The notes under the pieces were generated by a model that saw only the letters and a program-made list of their open reading frames with translations, was not told the DNA's origin and made no database searches. Of a stretch of 64,000 bases of DNA, positions 49,379 to 59,325 are shown piece after piece; the first letter of the stretch is position 1; every line of letters starts with the position of its first letter. The position numbers and the translations under genes were made by a program. Source of the DNA: Artemisia argyi (Eukaryota > Streptophyta > Magnoliopsida > Asterales > Asteraceae); assembly GCA_030686995.1 (NCBI GenBank), contig CM060681.1:162341333-162405332 (forward strand). Direction: 5' to 3'.

Positions 49379-49718
49379 AGATAATTCTATAAATACCCCA
49401 GTTGCCTTTGTGCTATTTATATCCGGGACCGAAACTTTTTTGCTTCCGAGGCAACTGGGCAACTTGAACTACCCAACAATATATCGCCATGTGTCCAACA
49501 TTATTTTACCAAAGTAGACTAGTTGCCCCATTGTTATACCGATGTAGACCAGTTGTCCTATGACTCATCACCTCGTAATCAGTAAAAGTCACACTTGTCA
49601 CTTACTGGTTTGAGTTGCCCAATTGTACAGGGAAACTCGGTCTAGTTTCGGAAGCAGAAAAGTTTGGTCTCGGATGTAAATATCACAAAGGCAATTGGGG
49701 TATATCTGGAATTATCCC
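49379..49718. mobile_element. Mutator-like MITE, 340 bp
   Basis: About 70-bp inverted arms (49380-49449 and 49648-49716) share TACCCCAGTTGCCTTTGTG-like and GCTTCCGA words. The flanks ATTTTAAAA (49370-49378) and ATTTGAAAA (49719-49727) match at 8 of 9 bases. Long TIR plus 9-bp TSD suggests the Mutator superfamily. The interior repeats AGTTGCCC / GGGCAACT words. Confidence 0.7.
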
Positions 49719-50575
49719 ATTTGAAAATTATTAAATTAATTTCTCTTTCCTCATTTCTTTTATACCAAATCCAAATCCAAATCCAAATATAAATCCGATT
49801 CTAATCCCACCAACATACAAGCACACCCTTTATTTTCTTTCACCATTATACCATCTTCATCTCTTTATCATCACCACCAACAATATTTAAATTAAAAACA
49901 AAATTCACATGATTATTGTTCTTTGTTTTATGTATTTCTAAGACCATAGAGACAACCGACCACCTACATTCACTTTCTCTCACTAGTATAACCATCACAA
50001 CCAACTGTGGAATCTTCCACCACCGCGGTTTCCGGACGTTCCCACCACAAGCATCAATTCTTTTATGTGTGTTATGGTGAGTTTATTTAGACCACCATCG
50101 TTTCCTTTTTTTATTGCAGGAAAACCCACCACTACGGTCTAGACCTGGTAGCAGAACCACGATGTCCTTTCAGATTTGTTACCTGTTTAGGCCCATTTAT
50201 ATGTTTCATTTTTGATTTTTTTAGACATTTTAATCTACAAATTTGGGTTTATTCTTTGACTTGTTTTGACTCCACTCTCAAATATGGGTTCATTGTAGGT
50301 TATAGGCATTGAACTTATGAAGACTAAAAGATATCGAAAACATATAAACATAATCTTGAAAAAGTTTTAACGGTTAATGACATCAAATAAGTACATATTA
50401 TTGGCATCATTTATCCTATATTATTGACTTGTTTTATATTATTCTATATGAGAATTGATACTTAATCGTTTACTTTTGTAATTCTCAGTTAAAACAAGCG
50501 TTTGATGGAAGTTAGCTATTTTAGACGTAAAATTGAGTAAATGGACCAACTTTGAAAAGTCTACTGAACTGAAGG

Positions 50576-50942
50576 AAGATATGCCATATCATTCTAGACA
50601 GATACGTCGTACGAAGATACTTAGATGAATTTTAAGACCATTGCCTGACTTTGAAGAATGTGCCGCATGGATTAATCTCAGGCGCCGTATGTGAAACCTT
50701 GGTTAATGAAGAAGATCTGACTTGATTACTCCAGATACGCCGTATTGTGTTCCAGACATACGGTGTATCAATCTAAAGACTTCACCAAAGATATCCAAGA
50801 CATAGAATAACATGCGCCACATAAGAGATTGAAGATACGCCGCATCTAAAGACGGTGTACGAATATTTGTGAATATTATATTTTTAGACCCCACGCGAAT
50901 TTATCAAGATGCTCCACATCTACTTAGTTGATGCGCCACATT
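50576..50942 (+). promoter_or_regulatory. Paired-palindrome array in LTR U3
   Basis: About eleven ATRCGCCGYAT-like sites, mostly in pairs with starts 22-23 nt apart (for example 50658/50680, 50735/50758, 50812/50835, 50909/50931), ending about 20 bp before TATAAAT at 50961. Several sites have C-to-T or G-to-A changes at CpG relative to LTR2. Confidence 0.75.
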
Positions 50943-50960
50943 GATCCCGTAGACAGAAAC

Positions 50961-50967
50961 TATAAAT
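50961..50967 (+). promoter_or_regulatory. TATA box of the second Athila-like 5' LTR
   Basis: GAAACTATAAATGCTCC; the LTR2 counterpart is at 58458-58465. Confidence 0.7.
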
Positions 50968-51819
50968 GCTCCATTCGACAACCAATTTTCGGGTGAAACA
51001 ACAAAGCCCTAAAGTGAGGAATACAGACAATTTGGCAACACAAGACACCACCCAAACGAAGGATTCAGAGCAGTAAGAAGGTCCTGCTAGTTTTTATTTC
51101 AATAAGTAGATTTGTTTTATTGTATTAGTACTCTTTAATCCATCTGGATTGCATGCCCTGTCGCCGCCACATGACTCGCATTTAATCTGATTTCCCATCG
51201 ATTAAAGTTTATTTGGTTCTTTATGCATGTGCTTTGATTACCTACGTGTTTAGCCATGGCTTGTTTGCATTGCCATATGCCTCCTACAATTACTTCATTA
51301 GCATTATAGTTAATGTAAGCCCATAAAAAGGTTAAATAATATAAATCTAAGTAATTATTGATAGTTTACTCGCCTGTAACTAAGATACCAACGAGAGATA
51401 ATAGATTTTAGTACTCATCCTATAAAACTATGAATAAAGCAAAGTGACAATATACTTATCTATCGGCTTGACCTCTTATCTGTATCTTTTTCCTATCTGT
51501 GTACGTGTTTGTCATTCGCTTATTCAACTCCATAGTTTTATTTACCATTGTTAATCTAATCAATCGTGCCAGTCCCTCAGGCTGAAAACCCCCTTGCGTT
51601 AGATTAGGTTTTAGAACTAACTTAGGAATTAAAATACTGATAGACGTTTAAGGTGTTAGCATTCCACTCTTTATATTCAATACTCTACTTACCAACTAGC
51701 TGCATAGATCGGGTACACTACTCGTTAGTGTGTGTCATAGGTTAAGTCGGCTAAATATAGATTTAAAATTTGTTAATTATGATCTATATCTACAACGATA
51801 TACACACGCATCAAGTTTT

Positions 51820-51838
51820 TGGCGTCGCTGCCGGGGAG
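51820..51838 (+). other. Primer-binding site (Asp-tRNA type)
   Basis: TGGCGTCGCTGCCGGGGAG, six bases after the LTR end. Confidence 0.8.
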
Positions 51839-52071
51839 TGAATTGTTTAACACTTGAATATCTGTTAGTGTTTTAATTAGGTTTTTAACTTTAGCTTTTG
51901 ATTTTTAGTTTTTGTTTGCTAACTTTGTTGTGTATTAGTTTAATTGCATTCATTGTATTTTTCTGCATATTTTCTGTTTTCTTGTTTTCTTGTTTTTTGT
52001 TTTTTGCTTGATTTTCATTTTTTCTGTTTTTCTGCATTTTTATTGTCTGTTGTAATTTGCTGATATAAACG

Positions 52072-52572
52072 ATACGGCGCATGTGTTCTTGAAGATACGG
52101 TGTATTGCGTTTTAATTTTACATACAATGCATCTTATTTAATAATTCGAGTACGACGCATCTATCTCCTAGATACGGCGTATTCTGTTTTTAATCAGAAA
52201 TTTTCAAAACCCTAAACGCCATACGACGCATGAGTTTTTATCATACGGCGTATTATTAATTATTAAAAACATTTTCAAATTCTTTAAAAAACTAGAAGCG
52301 GCGTATCGGTTTCTGTCGATACGGCGCATTAATATCAAAAAGCTTGTATTGAAACGTAATGAAAGTACGACATATTAGCTTCTGCTCATACGGCGTATTT
52401 CTTCTTATAATTATAAGTGATTTGAAAATTAAAAACATACGGCGTATTGACGTCCATTAATACGGTGGATTGACGTCCATTAATACGGCGTATAGCTTTT
52501 TTGAAATAAAAGTCTAATTATTTTTAACGAATTTAACATACGGCGTATCCAGATTGTTGGATACGGCGTATC
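52072..52572 (+). promoter_or_regulatory. Paired-palindrome array in the 5' leader
   Basis: Fifteen ATACGGCGTAT-like sites, grouped with starts 22-23 nt apart: 52072/52095, 52150/52172, 52221/52243, 52296/52319, 52365/52388, 52437/52460/52483, 52538/52561. The spacer sequence is not conserved, the pitch is. Two more pairs lie downstream at 55826/55849 and 55894/55917, and one at 54652/54676. Either protein-binding dimer sites or hairpins (each pair can also base-pair). Confidence 0.8.
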
Positions 52573-52683
52573 ATCTGCAGATATCAGCAACTTTTACTCT
52601 TCGTTTTGTTTCCTGATTTTTTGTGATGTTTTTCCACCGGGCAAATCCTACTGACGAGTTTGCCTATGACCACATGAATTACT

Positions 52684-53589
52684 ATGGAAGTTATCACAAT
52701 TAATGAATATTTGGCTAAGGAACAAGAGAAGTTACTGCACAATATAGATTCCCCTTCGGAAAAGCTATGGTTCCTGAAGGATGATGATGATGAGTGCGAG
52801 GTTTATGAAGTTAATTTAAGAGAATTTCCAGCAGTACACATCTATAATCGAACCTCTAAAGAGTCAGAATGGAATACTGAATACTTGCGTTCAACTTTCA
52901 CCGAGACTTACGATGCTATTGTCTGCAACCTACCAATATTTGACCATCTGTTTGAATCTAAGGACCACACTACTATTCCGGTTTGCTCAATCAAGACATA
53001 TAAGATTGAAGAATTTGATATACTTATGATCGATGCTAATCTATTTACTTGGGACACTCCTCTTGAAACCACACTTATGGAGTTTAAATGTCTAAGCATC
53101 ATGGAATGTGACTTGTTTACTTATGATGTACTAATGAGCCACACGAAAGATGAATTGCTCCTCCTATGGCCGATGATTGAATCTAGAGGATTGGTTTAGA
53201 CTACTATCGAGGAAGAGGAAGGAAAGTTTCAAATTGAGTATATGAACCAAGCTAATGAAAAGAACCAGAACAAAAAACAAATCAAAACCACTAAAACCTC
53301 CCATACGCCTTATGTCGAATAATTCCATGGATTAGACAAGAGCAACCTTGATGATGAAAGGATGTACGCGAAATCCAAGATTCTGCTCAATAATAGATTG
53401 GTGAGATTGATGGATATCTCAGTGGAGGAATGGCTTGAACTTAAATATGGGGACCCTGAATTGGCTCCTATGAACGAAGTAAGATGCATAGTCACTTCAC
53501 GGTTGTCTCGTAGCTTTAAGGAGCAATTCAAAGAATTTATGGAAATAAAGAAAAGTGGTCCTAGCTTTGATGTTAACTATGATCCTGAC
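52684..53589 (+). pseudogene. gag: Decayed gag of the second Athila-like element (5' part)
   Basis: One frame from ATG 52684, broken by TAG at 53197 and TAA near 53320, then cut by a hAT-type element at 53590. Recognisable gag segments are LFTWDTPLETTLMEFKCL / CDLFTYDV, then EEWLELKYGDPELAP, SRSFKEQFKEFMEIKK and VNYDPD. The order and words match Asteraceae Athila-type gag proteins as I recall them. The frame resumes after the insertion (54402 on). An earlier ATG at 52626 in another frame gives about 25 residues (MFFHRANPTDEFAYDHMNYY) and may be the true N-terminus displaced by a frameshift. Confidence 0.75.
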
Positions 53590-54401
53590 TAAGGGTGAGC
53601 GCAGTTCCGGAACCGCACGGAACTGACCCGAAATAGAAAGAACCGAGAACCGAAATACTCATAATTTAGGAACCGAGAACCGAACCGAAGAACATGTTTC
53701 GGTTTTCCGATTAGAACCGCAATTTTATAAAACTGACCAAAATATAAATGAGGAGCATTATTTGGTAGAGAAATAAAAGTTATTACTTGACTTTTACGTA
53801 AAACCATTCCATACTTGTATAGCTTTGTGATAAATTGTAATATTTTTGACTTAGCACCAAGTAACATATTAATTGTTGTAAAAGGAGTTCTATATTAAAA
53901 ATTGATGTGCGCTTTTAGATTAGTCTTGGTGTAGGTTTATTTCATACACCATCTTCACGCATATGACAAATGCAATTACAATGGAGGATGTGCGTAGAGA
54001 AGTGAAAATATTAAGAGCTCTGTCAGGTCATAAGCATCTGATCCACTTTTACGATGCATATGAAGATACAAACAATGTATAAATAGTAATGGAGTACATA
54101 CTTGTTGAACTTAGTTCTATTTTTGCATGTCAACCGCCAGCTCATTAAGCGATAAAGTATTAACTAGCACGAATGCATAAATATATACTCATGAACTTAA
54201 AAAAACTAAACGTCAAATAAAAATCCTACATCTTTTGAAAAGTCATGGTGTTCTTCGGTTCTGGAACCAAACCGAGAACCGCAATTTGCAACATCTAAGA
54301 ACCGAGAACTGGACCGCGGTTCTAAAATGCGGTTCGGGTTGGGTCGGTTCCGGTTCGGTTCTCGATTCTTGTTTGGTTCTCGGTCCATTTGCTGACCCTT
54401 A
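53590..54401. mobile_element. hAT-type element carrying a protein-kinase gene fragment, 812 bp
   Basis: Ends TAAGGGTGAGC and GCTGACCCTTA are inverted. The flanks ATCCTGAC (53582-53589) and ATCCCGAC (54402-54409) are an 8-bp TSD with one change. Subterminal GAACCGAGAACC / GGTTCTCGGTTC words fold back. The core contains a + strand fragment of a CDPK-related kinase (53963-54098). It is inserted in the gag of the Athila-like element. Confidence 0.85.
53963..54098 (+). pseudogene. Captured fragment of a CDPK-related protein kinase (CRK)
   Basis: Translation from ATG 53963 gives [20 protein letters not shown], then [19 protein letters not shown], a TAA, then IVMEY. This matches the kinase N-lobe of plant CDPK-related kinases (family words [18 protein letters not shown] and DNVYIVME, recalled): the helix-C Glu region and the hinge. 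The TAA replaces the Tyr of VYIVME. About 45 codons only, with no ATP loop or catalytic loop, so it cannot be active. It lies wholly inside a hAT-type element, so it is a gene fragment captured by a non-autonomous transposon. Confidence 0.75.
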
Positions 54402-54560
54402 ATCCCGACGACGATGATTTTTCTGATTGGTTAGCTAGCAAGTTCAACAACCATAAGACCATAGATCAAGCTACTAAGAATGCACTTTGGGTTTACTGAA
54501 AGAGATGGAGATGGAAGATATCATGCAAACAGAATAGAGTTGAAGATGAGTCTAACTTGA
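54402..54560 (+). pseudogene. gag: Decayed gag of the second Athila-like element (3' part)
   Basis: Continues the gag frame right of the hAT-type element: DDDDFSDWLASKFNNHKTID then KNALWVY, ending in TGA where the family has Trp. Joins in frame with 53589 if one TSD copy is dropped. Confidence 0.7.
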
Positions 54561-54720
54561 ACATTCTAGAATAAAGAAAGGTGCTCACTGAGATACAACC
54601 CCGATTTATCTTTACTATTTTTGTTATCGAGTCTGTCAGACTTGCACATTGATGCGGCGCATCTCCTTCCATGAGATGCGGCATATCAACTGCACGGGTC
54701 ATACATATCTTTTATTTTTC

Positions 54721-55773
54721 GGGTAAAAGCTATGAAATACCAACGTACTTTCAAAAAAGTACCAAGTTGAACCATTTACTTTTTTATTGTTTACTTGACT
54801 AACAAACTTTCAAATTTTAATTCGACTTAAACCATTCTTTATACCGTTAGTCTTAATGTGGCAACGTTAGTCCTTTTACTCATCTAACATTAGCAAAGTT
54901 AGTCCTTTTATAATAACAGCTATTTTTAATTAACTAAAATTTTGGTTTTTCTTATGTATTAATATTTATTCGCCCGGTTTTACACATTTTGATCCATTTT
55001 CATACGTTTTTGCCATGTTTTACACGTATTCGTCCGTTTTTACATGTTTTCGCCCGGTTTTACACGTTTTTATCCATGTTTACACATTTTCGTCTGTTTT
55101 TACATGTTTTCATCCACTTTTACACGTGTTTGTCTGTTTTTACACGTCTTCATCGATTTTTACACATTTTCGTCCGTTTTTAGACGTTTTTGTCTGATTT
55201 TACATGTTTTAGTCCATTTTTACACGTTTTTATCCATTTTTTAAACGTATTCGCCCAGTTTTACATGTTTTGATCCGTTTATACATGTTTTCTCCTGGTT
55301 TTATACGTTCTGATCCGTTTTTACATGTTTTTGTCCATTTTTACACGTGTAAAATTAGATGAAAACATGTAAAAACAGATGAAAACTTGTAAAAACAGAC
55401 GAAGACGTGAAAGAAATGGATGAAAACTTGTAAAGCCTGGCGAAAACGAGTAAAAACGGACGAATACATGTAAAACGGGTTGAAAACGTATGAAAACGGA
55501 TCAAAACGTGTAAAACCGGGCGAATAAGTATTAAAACGTAAGAAAAACCAAATTTTTAGTTAATTAAAAACAGTTGTTAGTATATACGGACTAACTTTGC
55601 AAATGTTCGTTGATTAAAAGGACTTACGTTGCCACATGAAGACTAACGGTATAAAGAAATGGTTCTAGTCGAATTAAAATTTGAAAGTTCGCTGTTCAAG
55701 TAAGCAATAAAAAAGTAAATAGTTTGATTTGATACTTTTTTGAAAATACGTTGGTAATTTATAGATTTTACCC
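54721..55773. mobile_element. Mutator-like fold-back element with a minisatellite core, 1053 bp
   Basis: Inverted ends GGGTAAAAGCTATGAAATACC and the complement of GGTAATTTATAGATTTTACCC extend into arms of about 250 bp (54721-54970, 55520-55773). The flanks TTATTTTTC and ATATTTTTC match at 8 of 9. The core is a ~21-bp minisatellite (TTTTACACGTTTTCGTCCG-like) running rightward to about 55345 and then in inverted orientation to about 55530. Open frames with repeated FTRF/HVF words are minisatellite artefacts. Confidence 0.8.
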
Positions 55774-56244
55774 ATATTTTTCTATATTTTTTTCCTGAAC
55801 TTTGAACTTTCTGTCAGATGTTTTAATACAGCCTATCCCTGGTTAAGGATACGACGTATCAAATTTTTCTGACTCATATTTATTCCAGGCTCGATACGGC
55901 ATATCCCTTCCCATGGATACGGCGTATTGATTGACCTGATGAATTTCCAGTTTTTAATTTTTAGGATTATTTTTCACTAACCATTGATTAATAAAGAATG
56001 TACTAGCTGTGATTTTCTTAACACAGGTGTTTACCAAGAATGGTGGTATACATATGTTCTGTATTTTCTGTGGATACGTCATTCATGGAGGCTTGAATGC
56101 CCTTTACTCACAGAAAATAGAAAGTTGCTCATAAACGAATAATGGAGGATCATACCGAGCAAATCTTAGGGGAGTTTTCTCTTCTAATTATTTATATTTT
56201 CTATTTTTTATTTTAATTTCAAACAACGAGGACGTTGTTTATCT

Positions 56245-56258
56245 TAAGTGGGGGGATG
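56245..56258 (+). other. Internal polypurine-like tract
   Basis: TTAAGTGGGGGGAT preceded by AACGAGGACGTTG, 1.6 kb before the LTR. A second PPT-like site in the same position class as 20455-20638 of the other Athila-like element. Confidence 0.6.
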
Positions 56259-56991
56259 GATAATTAGAACGATACTTGTTCTTATTTTTAAAAAATATGC
56301 GTTAATCTATACTTAATATGCTAAATTTAAAATTTTTCTAGCATGTTTTTGTTAACTCTAAATTGCATAGCCGCACACATAACCATTATTTAAAAATTAT
56401 GAGAATTGAGCATATCTGTTTCCCAATATTTTACTCAAATTCCACAAATATGTGAGTGTGCCGGTGACTTGTAAACTTTAGAACTTGGTTTGTATACTAC
56501 TCGAGACCACAATAATGAGTATTATTAATATAATTGGAGTGACTTGTCTAACTTGGTAAATTGTGTTTAAAAAAAATAATCCTAAATGTTTACCAAGAAT
56601 GTTTAAAAAAGAAAATACGTTCTGATTTTTTAGCTGTGATTTTCTTAACACAGGTGTTTACCAAGAATGTTTAAAAAAATTGTTTTGTTACACCCTTAAA
56701 CCTTAGCGTACCCTATAGATTAAAGTATGTGGTTAGTTGCTTTTGGTAAAAGTGTGTTCCCCCTCGTATCCTGTGTCGTGTGCTTATATTATTATCTTTG
56801 GTTAGGTCGGGAATTTTCACAATGCAATGGAGTGAAAGTATATATTGTATTTTTGATTTGCGTGTGTTTACTACTTTCATTATTACCTTTATGTATGTAG
56901 TTATGAGAAGTATGAAAAAATTATCCAGAGTTATCGTGATTGTGATGTGGTGAAATTTTACACCATTTAGTTTATTTGATGCATAAAAAAT

Positions 56992-57038
<47 letters not shown>

Positions 57039-57864
57039 TAGAAAAAGAAAAGAAAAAAGAAGTTGGTGAGTTTGAAAAAACAACAATGTGAAGTTATGTT
57101 CTAGTAGAGATATCAAAAGTGCTGTTATATTATATTTATGGATTGAATGGAGTTGGTCGTTATGGGAACGCCAACTAAGGTTTATTTCTTTGATTAAGAT
57201 ATTATTGAGTCTGATTCAAGTCTACCTACTAAAGCATGAGTTTCCGTGTTAAATCGTGAGTTAGTAAGTGATTTGTGTCTTATTCATGGGATGTTGGGAA
57301 TGTAATATATCACATTAGGACTTATTCTATTTGTTTTGTTTAAATGTTTTTCTTTTTATTTTAAACCAATTTTTGTTTCCCAATTGCTATCCATACTCTT
57401 TACCAAATTATTATTTCGTTGTTAGCTTCCGAGCATCAGAATATGATAATAGCCTAGTGAGAATGTCAAATGTATGAATAAGGTAGTGACCGTCCGAGTT
57501 TTAGACTAATCAAATAACGCGCCAGCGATCTGGTGTTTAAGTTGGTGACCATCCATTATGAAAATAACGCCCCAACGATCCAAGAAACACATTAGTGACC
57601 ATCCGTTGTTTGTGGAATCGAGAACTCGTGCCAACGATCTACTAAGTTTGTGCAGTAGATGTTTAAGTATTACCTTTAAGCCTTTTTATGACCAATTTGC
57701 CGCTTTAGACTTGAGTGATTTTATTTTCTATTTCATTAAGTGTTTGGTTGTGCAATTATGATAAAAGTGAATAAGTGCTTAACTAAAAAAATAAATCCTA
57801 AACTTTATTTAGGATACATTTTCATAAGTTTGAATCTAAAGTTTACTTGAAGACAATTAAAGTT
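56259..57864 (+). other. 3' non-coding region of the second Athila-like element
   Basis: No ORF. It contains a poly-A tract (about 56992-57036) and three tandem units sharing GTGACCRTCC and CGATC (57486-57640). Confidence 0.6.
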
Positions 57865-57880
57865 CAAGTGGGGGGATATT
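57865..57880 (+). other. Polypurine tract of the second Athila-like element
   Basis: CAAGTGGGGGGATATT directly before LTR2. Confidence 0.8.
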
Positions 57881-59320
57881 TGATGACATCAATTAAGTAC
57901 ATATTATGGGCATCATTTATCCTATGTTATTGACTTGTTTTATATTATTCTATATGAGAATTGATACTTAATCATTTACTTTTGTAATTATCAGTTATAA
58001 ACAAGCGTTTGATAGAAGTTAGCTATTTTGGACGTAAAATGGAGAAAATAGATCAAGTTGGAAAAGTCTACTAAACTGATGGAAGATACGCCGTATCATT
58101 CTAGACAGATACACTGTACGAAGATACTTAGACGAATTTAAAGACCATTGCTTGACTTTGAAGAATGCGCCGCATGGCACACGATGTATATGAAACATTG
58201 GTCAACAAAGAAGATCTGACTTGATTTCTCCAGACACACCGTATTGCGTTCTAGACATACGGCGTATCAATCTCAAGACATCACCAAAGATATCCAAGAC
58301 ATAGAAGAACATGCGCAGCATAAGAGATTGAAGATACGCCACATCTAAAGATGGTGCATGAATATTCGTGAAATTATATTCTTAGGCCTCACGTGAAGTT
58401 ATCAAGATGCGCCGCATCTACTTAGTTGATCTGCCACATCGATCGTCAGACAGAAACTATAAATAACCCATTCGACAGCCAATTTTCGGGCGCAACAAAA
58501 AAACCCTAAGTAGACAAATATAGACAATTTGGCAACACAAGACATCACCCAAACAAAGGATTCAGAGCATTAAGAAGGTCCTGATAGTGTTTAATTCAAT
58601 AAGTAGATTTGTTTTATTTTACCAGTACTCTTTAATCCATCAAGATTGTGTGCCCTGTCGTTGCCATAGGACTCGTATTTAATTTGCTTTCCCATCGATT
58701 AAAGTTTATTTGATGTTTATTTAGTTCTTTATGCACGTGCTCTGATTACCTCTGTGTTTAGCCGTTGCTTGTTTGCGCTGCCATATGCCTCCTACAATTA
58801 CTTTAGTAGCATTATAGTTAATGTAAGCCCGTAAAAAGGTTAAATAATATACACATAAGTAATCATTGAGAGTTTACTCGCCTGTAACTAAGATACCAAC
58901 AAGAGAGAATATATTTTAGTACTCATCCAATAAAACTAGCCATAAAGTAAAGTGACAATCTACTTATCTATCGGCTTGATCTCTTATCTGTATCTATTCC
59001 CTATCCGTGTACGTGTTCACCATTTGCTTATTCAACTCCAAAGTTTTATTTACCATTATTATTCTAATCAATCATGCCTGTCTCTTAGGTAGAAAATCCC
59101 ATTGCGTTAGATTATGTTTTAAACTAACTTAGGAATTAAAATACTGATAGACGTTTAAAGTGTTAACGTTCCACTCTTAGTTTTTGACACTCTACTTACC
59201 TACTAGCTACATAGATGGGGTATACTGCTCGTTAGTGTGTGTTATAGGTTAATTCGTCTAAATATAGATTTAAAACTTGATAATTATAATTCATACCTAC
59301 AACTAAATACGCACACATCA
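57881..59320 (+). repeat. 3' LTR of the second Athila-like element (1440 bp)
   Basis: U3 palindromes at 58086/58109 and onward to about 58440 are better preserved than in LTR1. TATA at 58458-58465. Confidence 0.9.
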
Positions 59321-59325
59321 ACGGT

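Larger units (their letters stand above)
46894..50369. other. AT-rich spacer with two MITEs
   Basis: No gene is visible. It contains the MITEs at 47014-47298 and 49379-49718, a CT/CA-rich low-complexity patch (about 47580-47650), a T-rich patch (about 48190-48240) and otherwise AT-rich DNA. Confidence 0.6.
50375..51813 (+). repeat. 5' LTR of the second Athila-like element (1439 bp)
   Basis: U3 contains an array of ATACGCCGTAT-type palindromes (about 50576-50942) followed by a TATA box at 50961. Confidence 0.9.
50375..59320 (+). mobile_element. Second Athila-like Gypsy element, older, with nested DNA transposons
   Basis: LTR1 50375-51813, LTR2 57881-59320. The consensus start is TGATGACATCAA (TA instead of TG in LTR1) and the end is CACGCATCA / CACACATCA. 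TSD ACGGT is exact (50370-50374, 59321-59325). PBS TGGCGTCGCTGCCGGGGAG (51820-51838), PPT CAAGTGGGGGGATATT. The LTRs differ roughly 10% over the 400 bp inspected. The interior has a palindrome-rich leader, a decayed gag interrupted by a hAT-type element (53590-54401), a Mutator-like fold-back (54721-55773) and a 3' non-coding region; no pol. About 7.1 kb when the insertions are removed. Confidence 0.92.

Noticed and set aside
49156..49392. 78-codon frame
   Set aside because: No homology or codon signal seen, runs into a MITE; treated as chance.
54989..55244. Three overlapping frames rich in FTRF/HVF repeats
   Set aside because: All three frames of a 21-bp minisatellite stay open because the unit length is a multiple of three.
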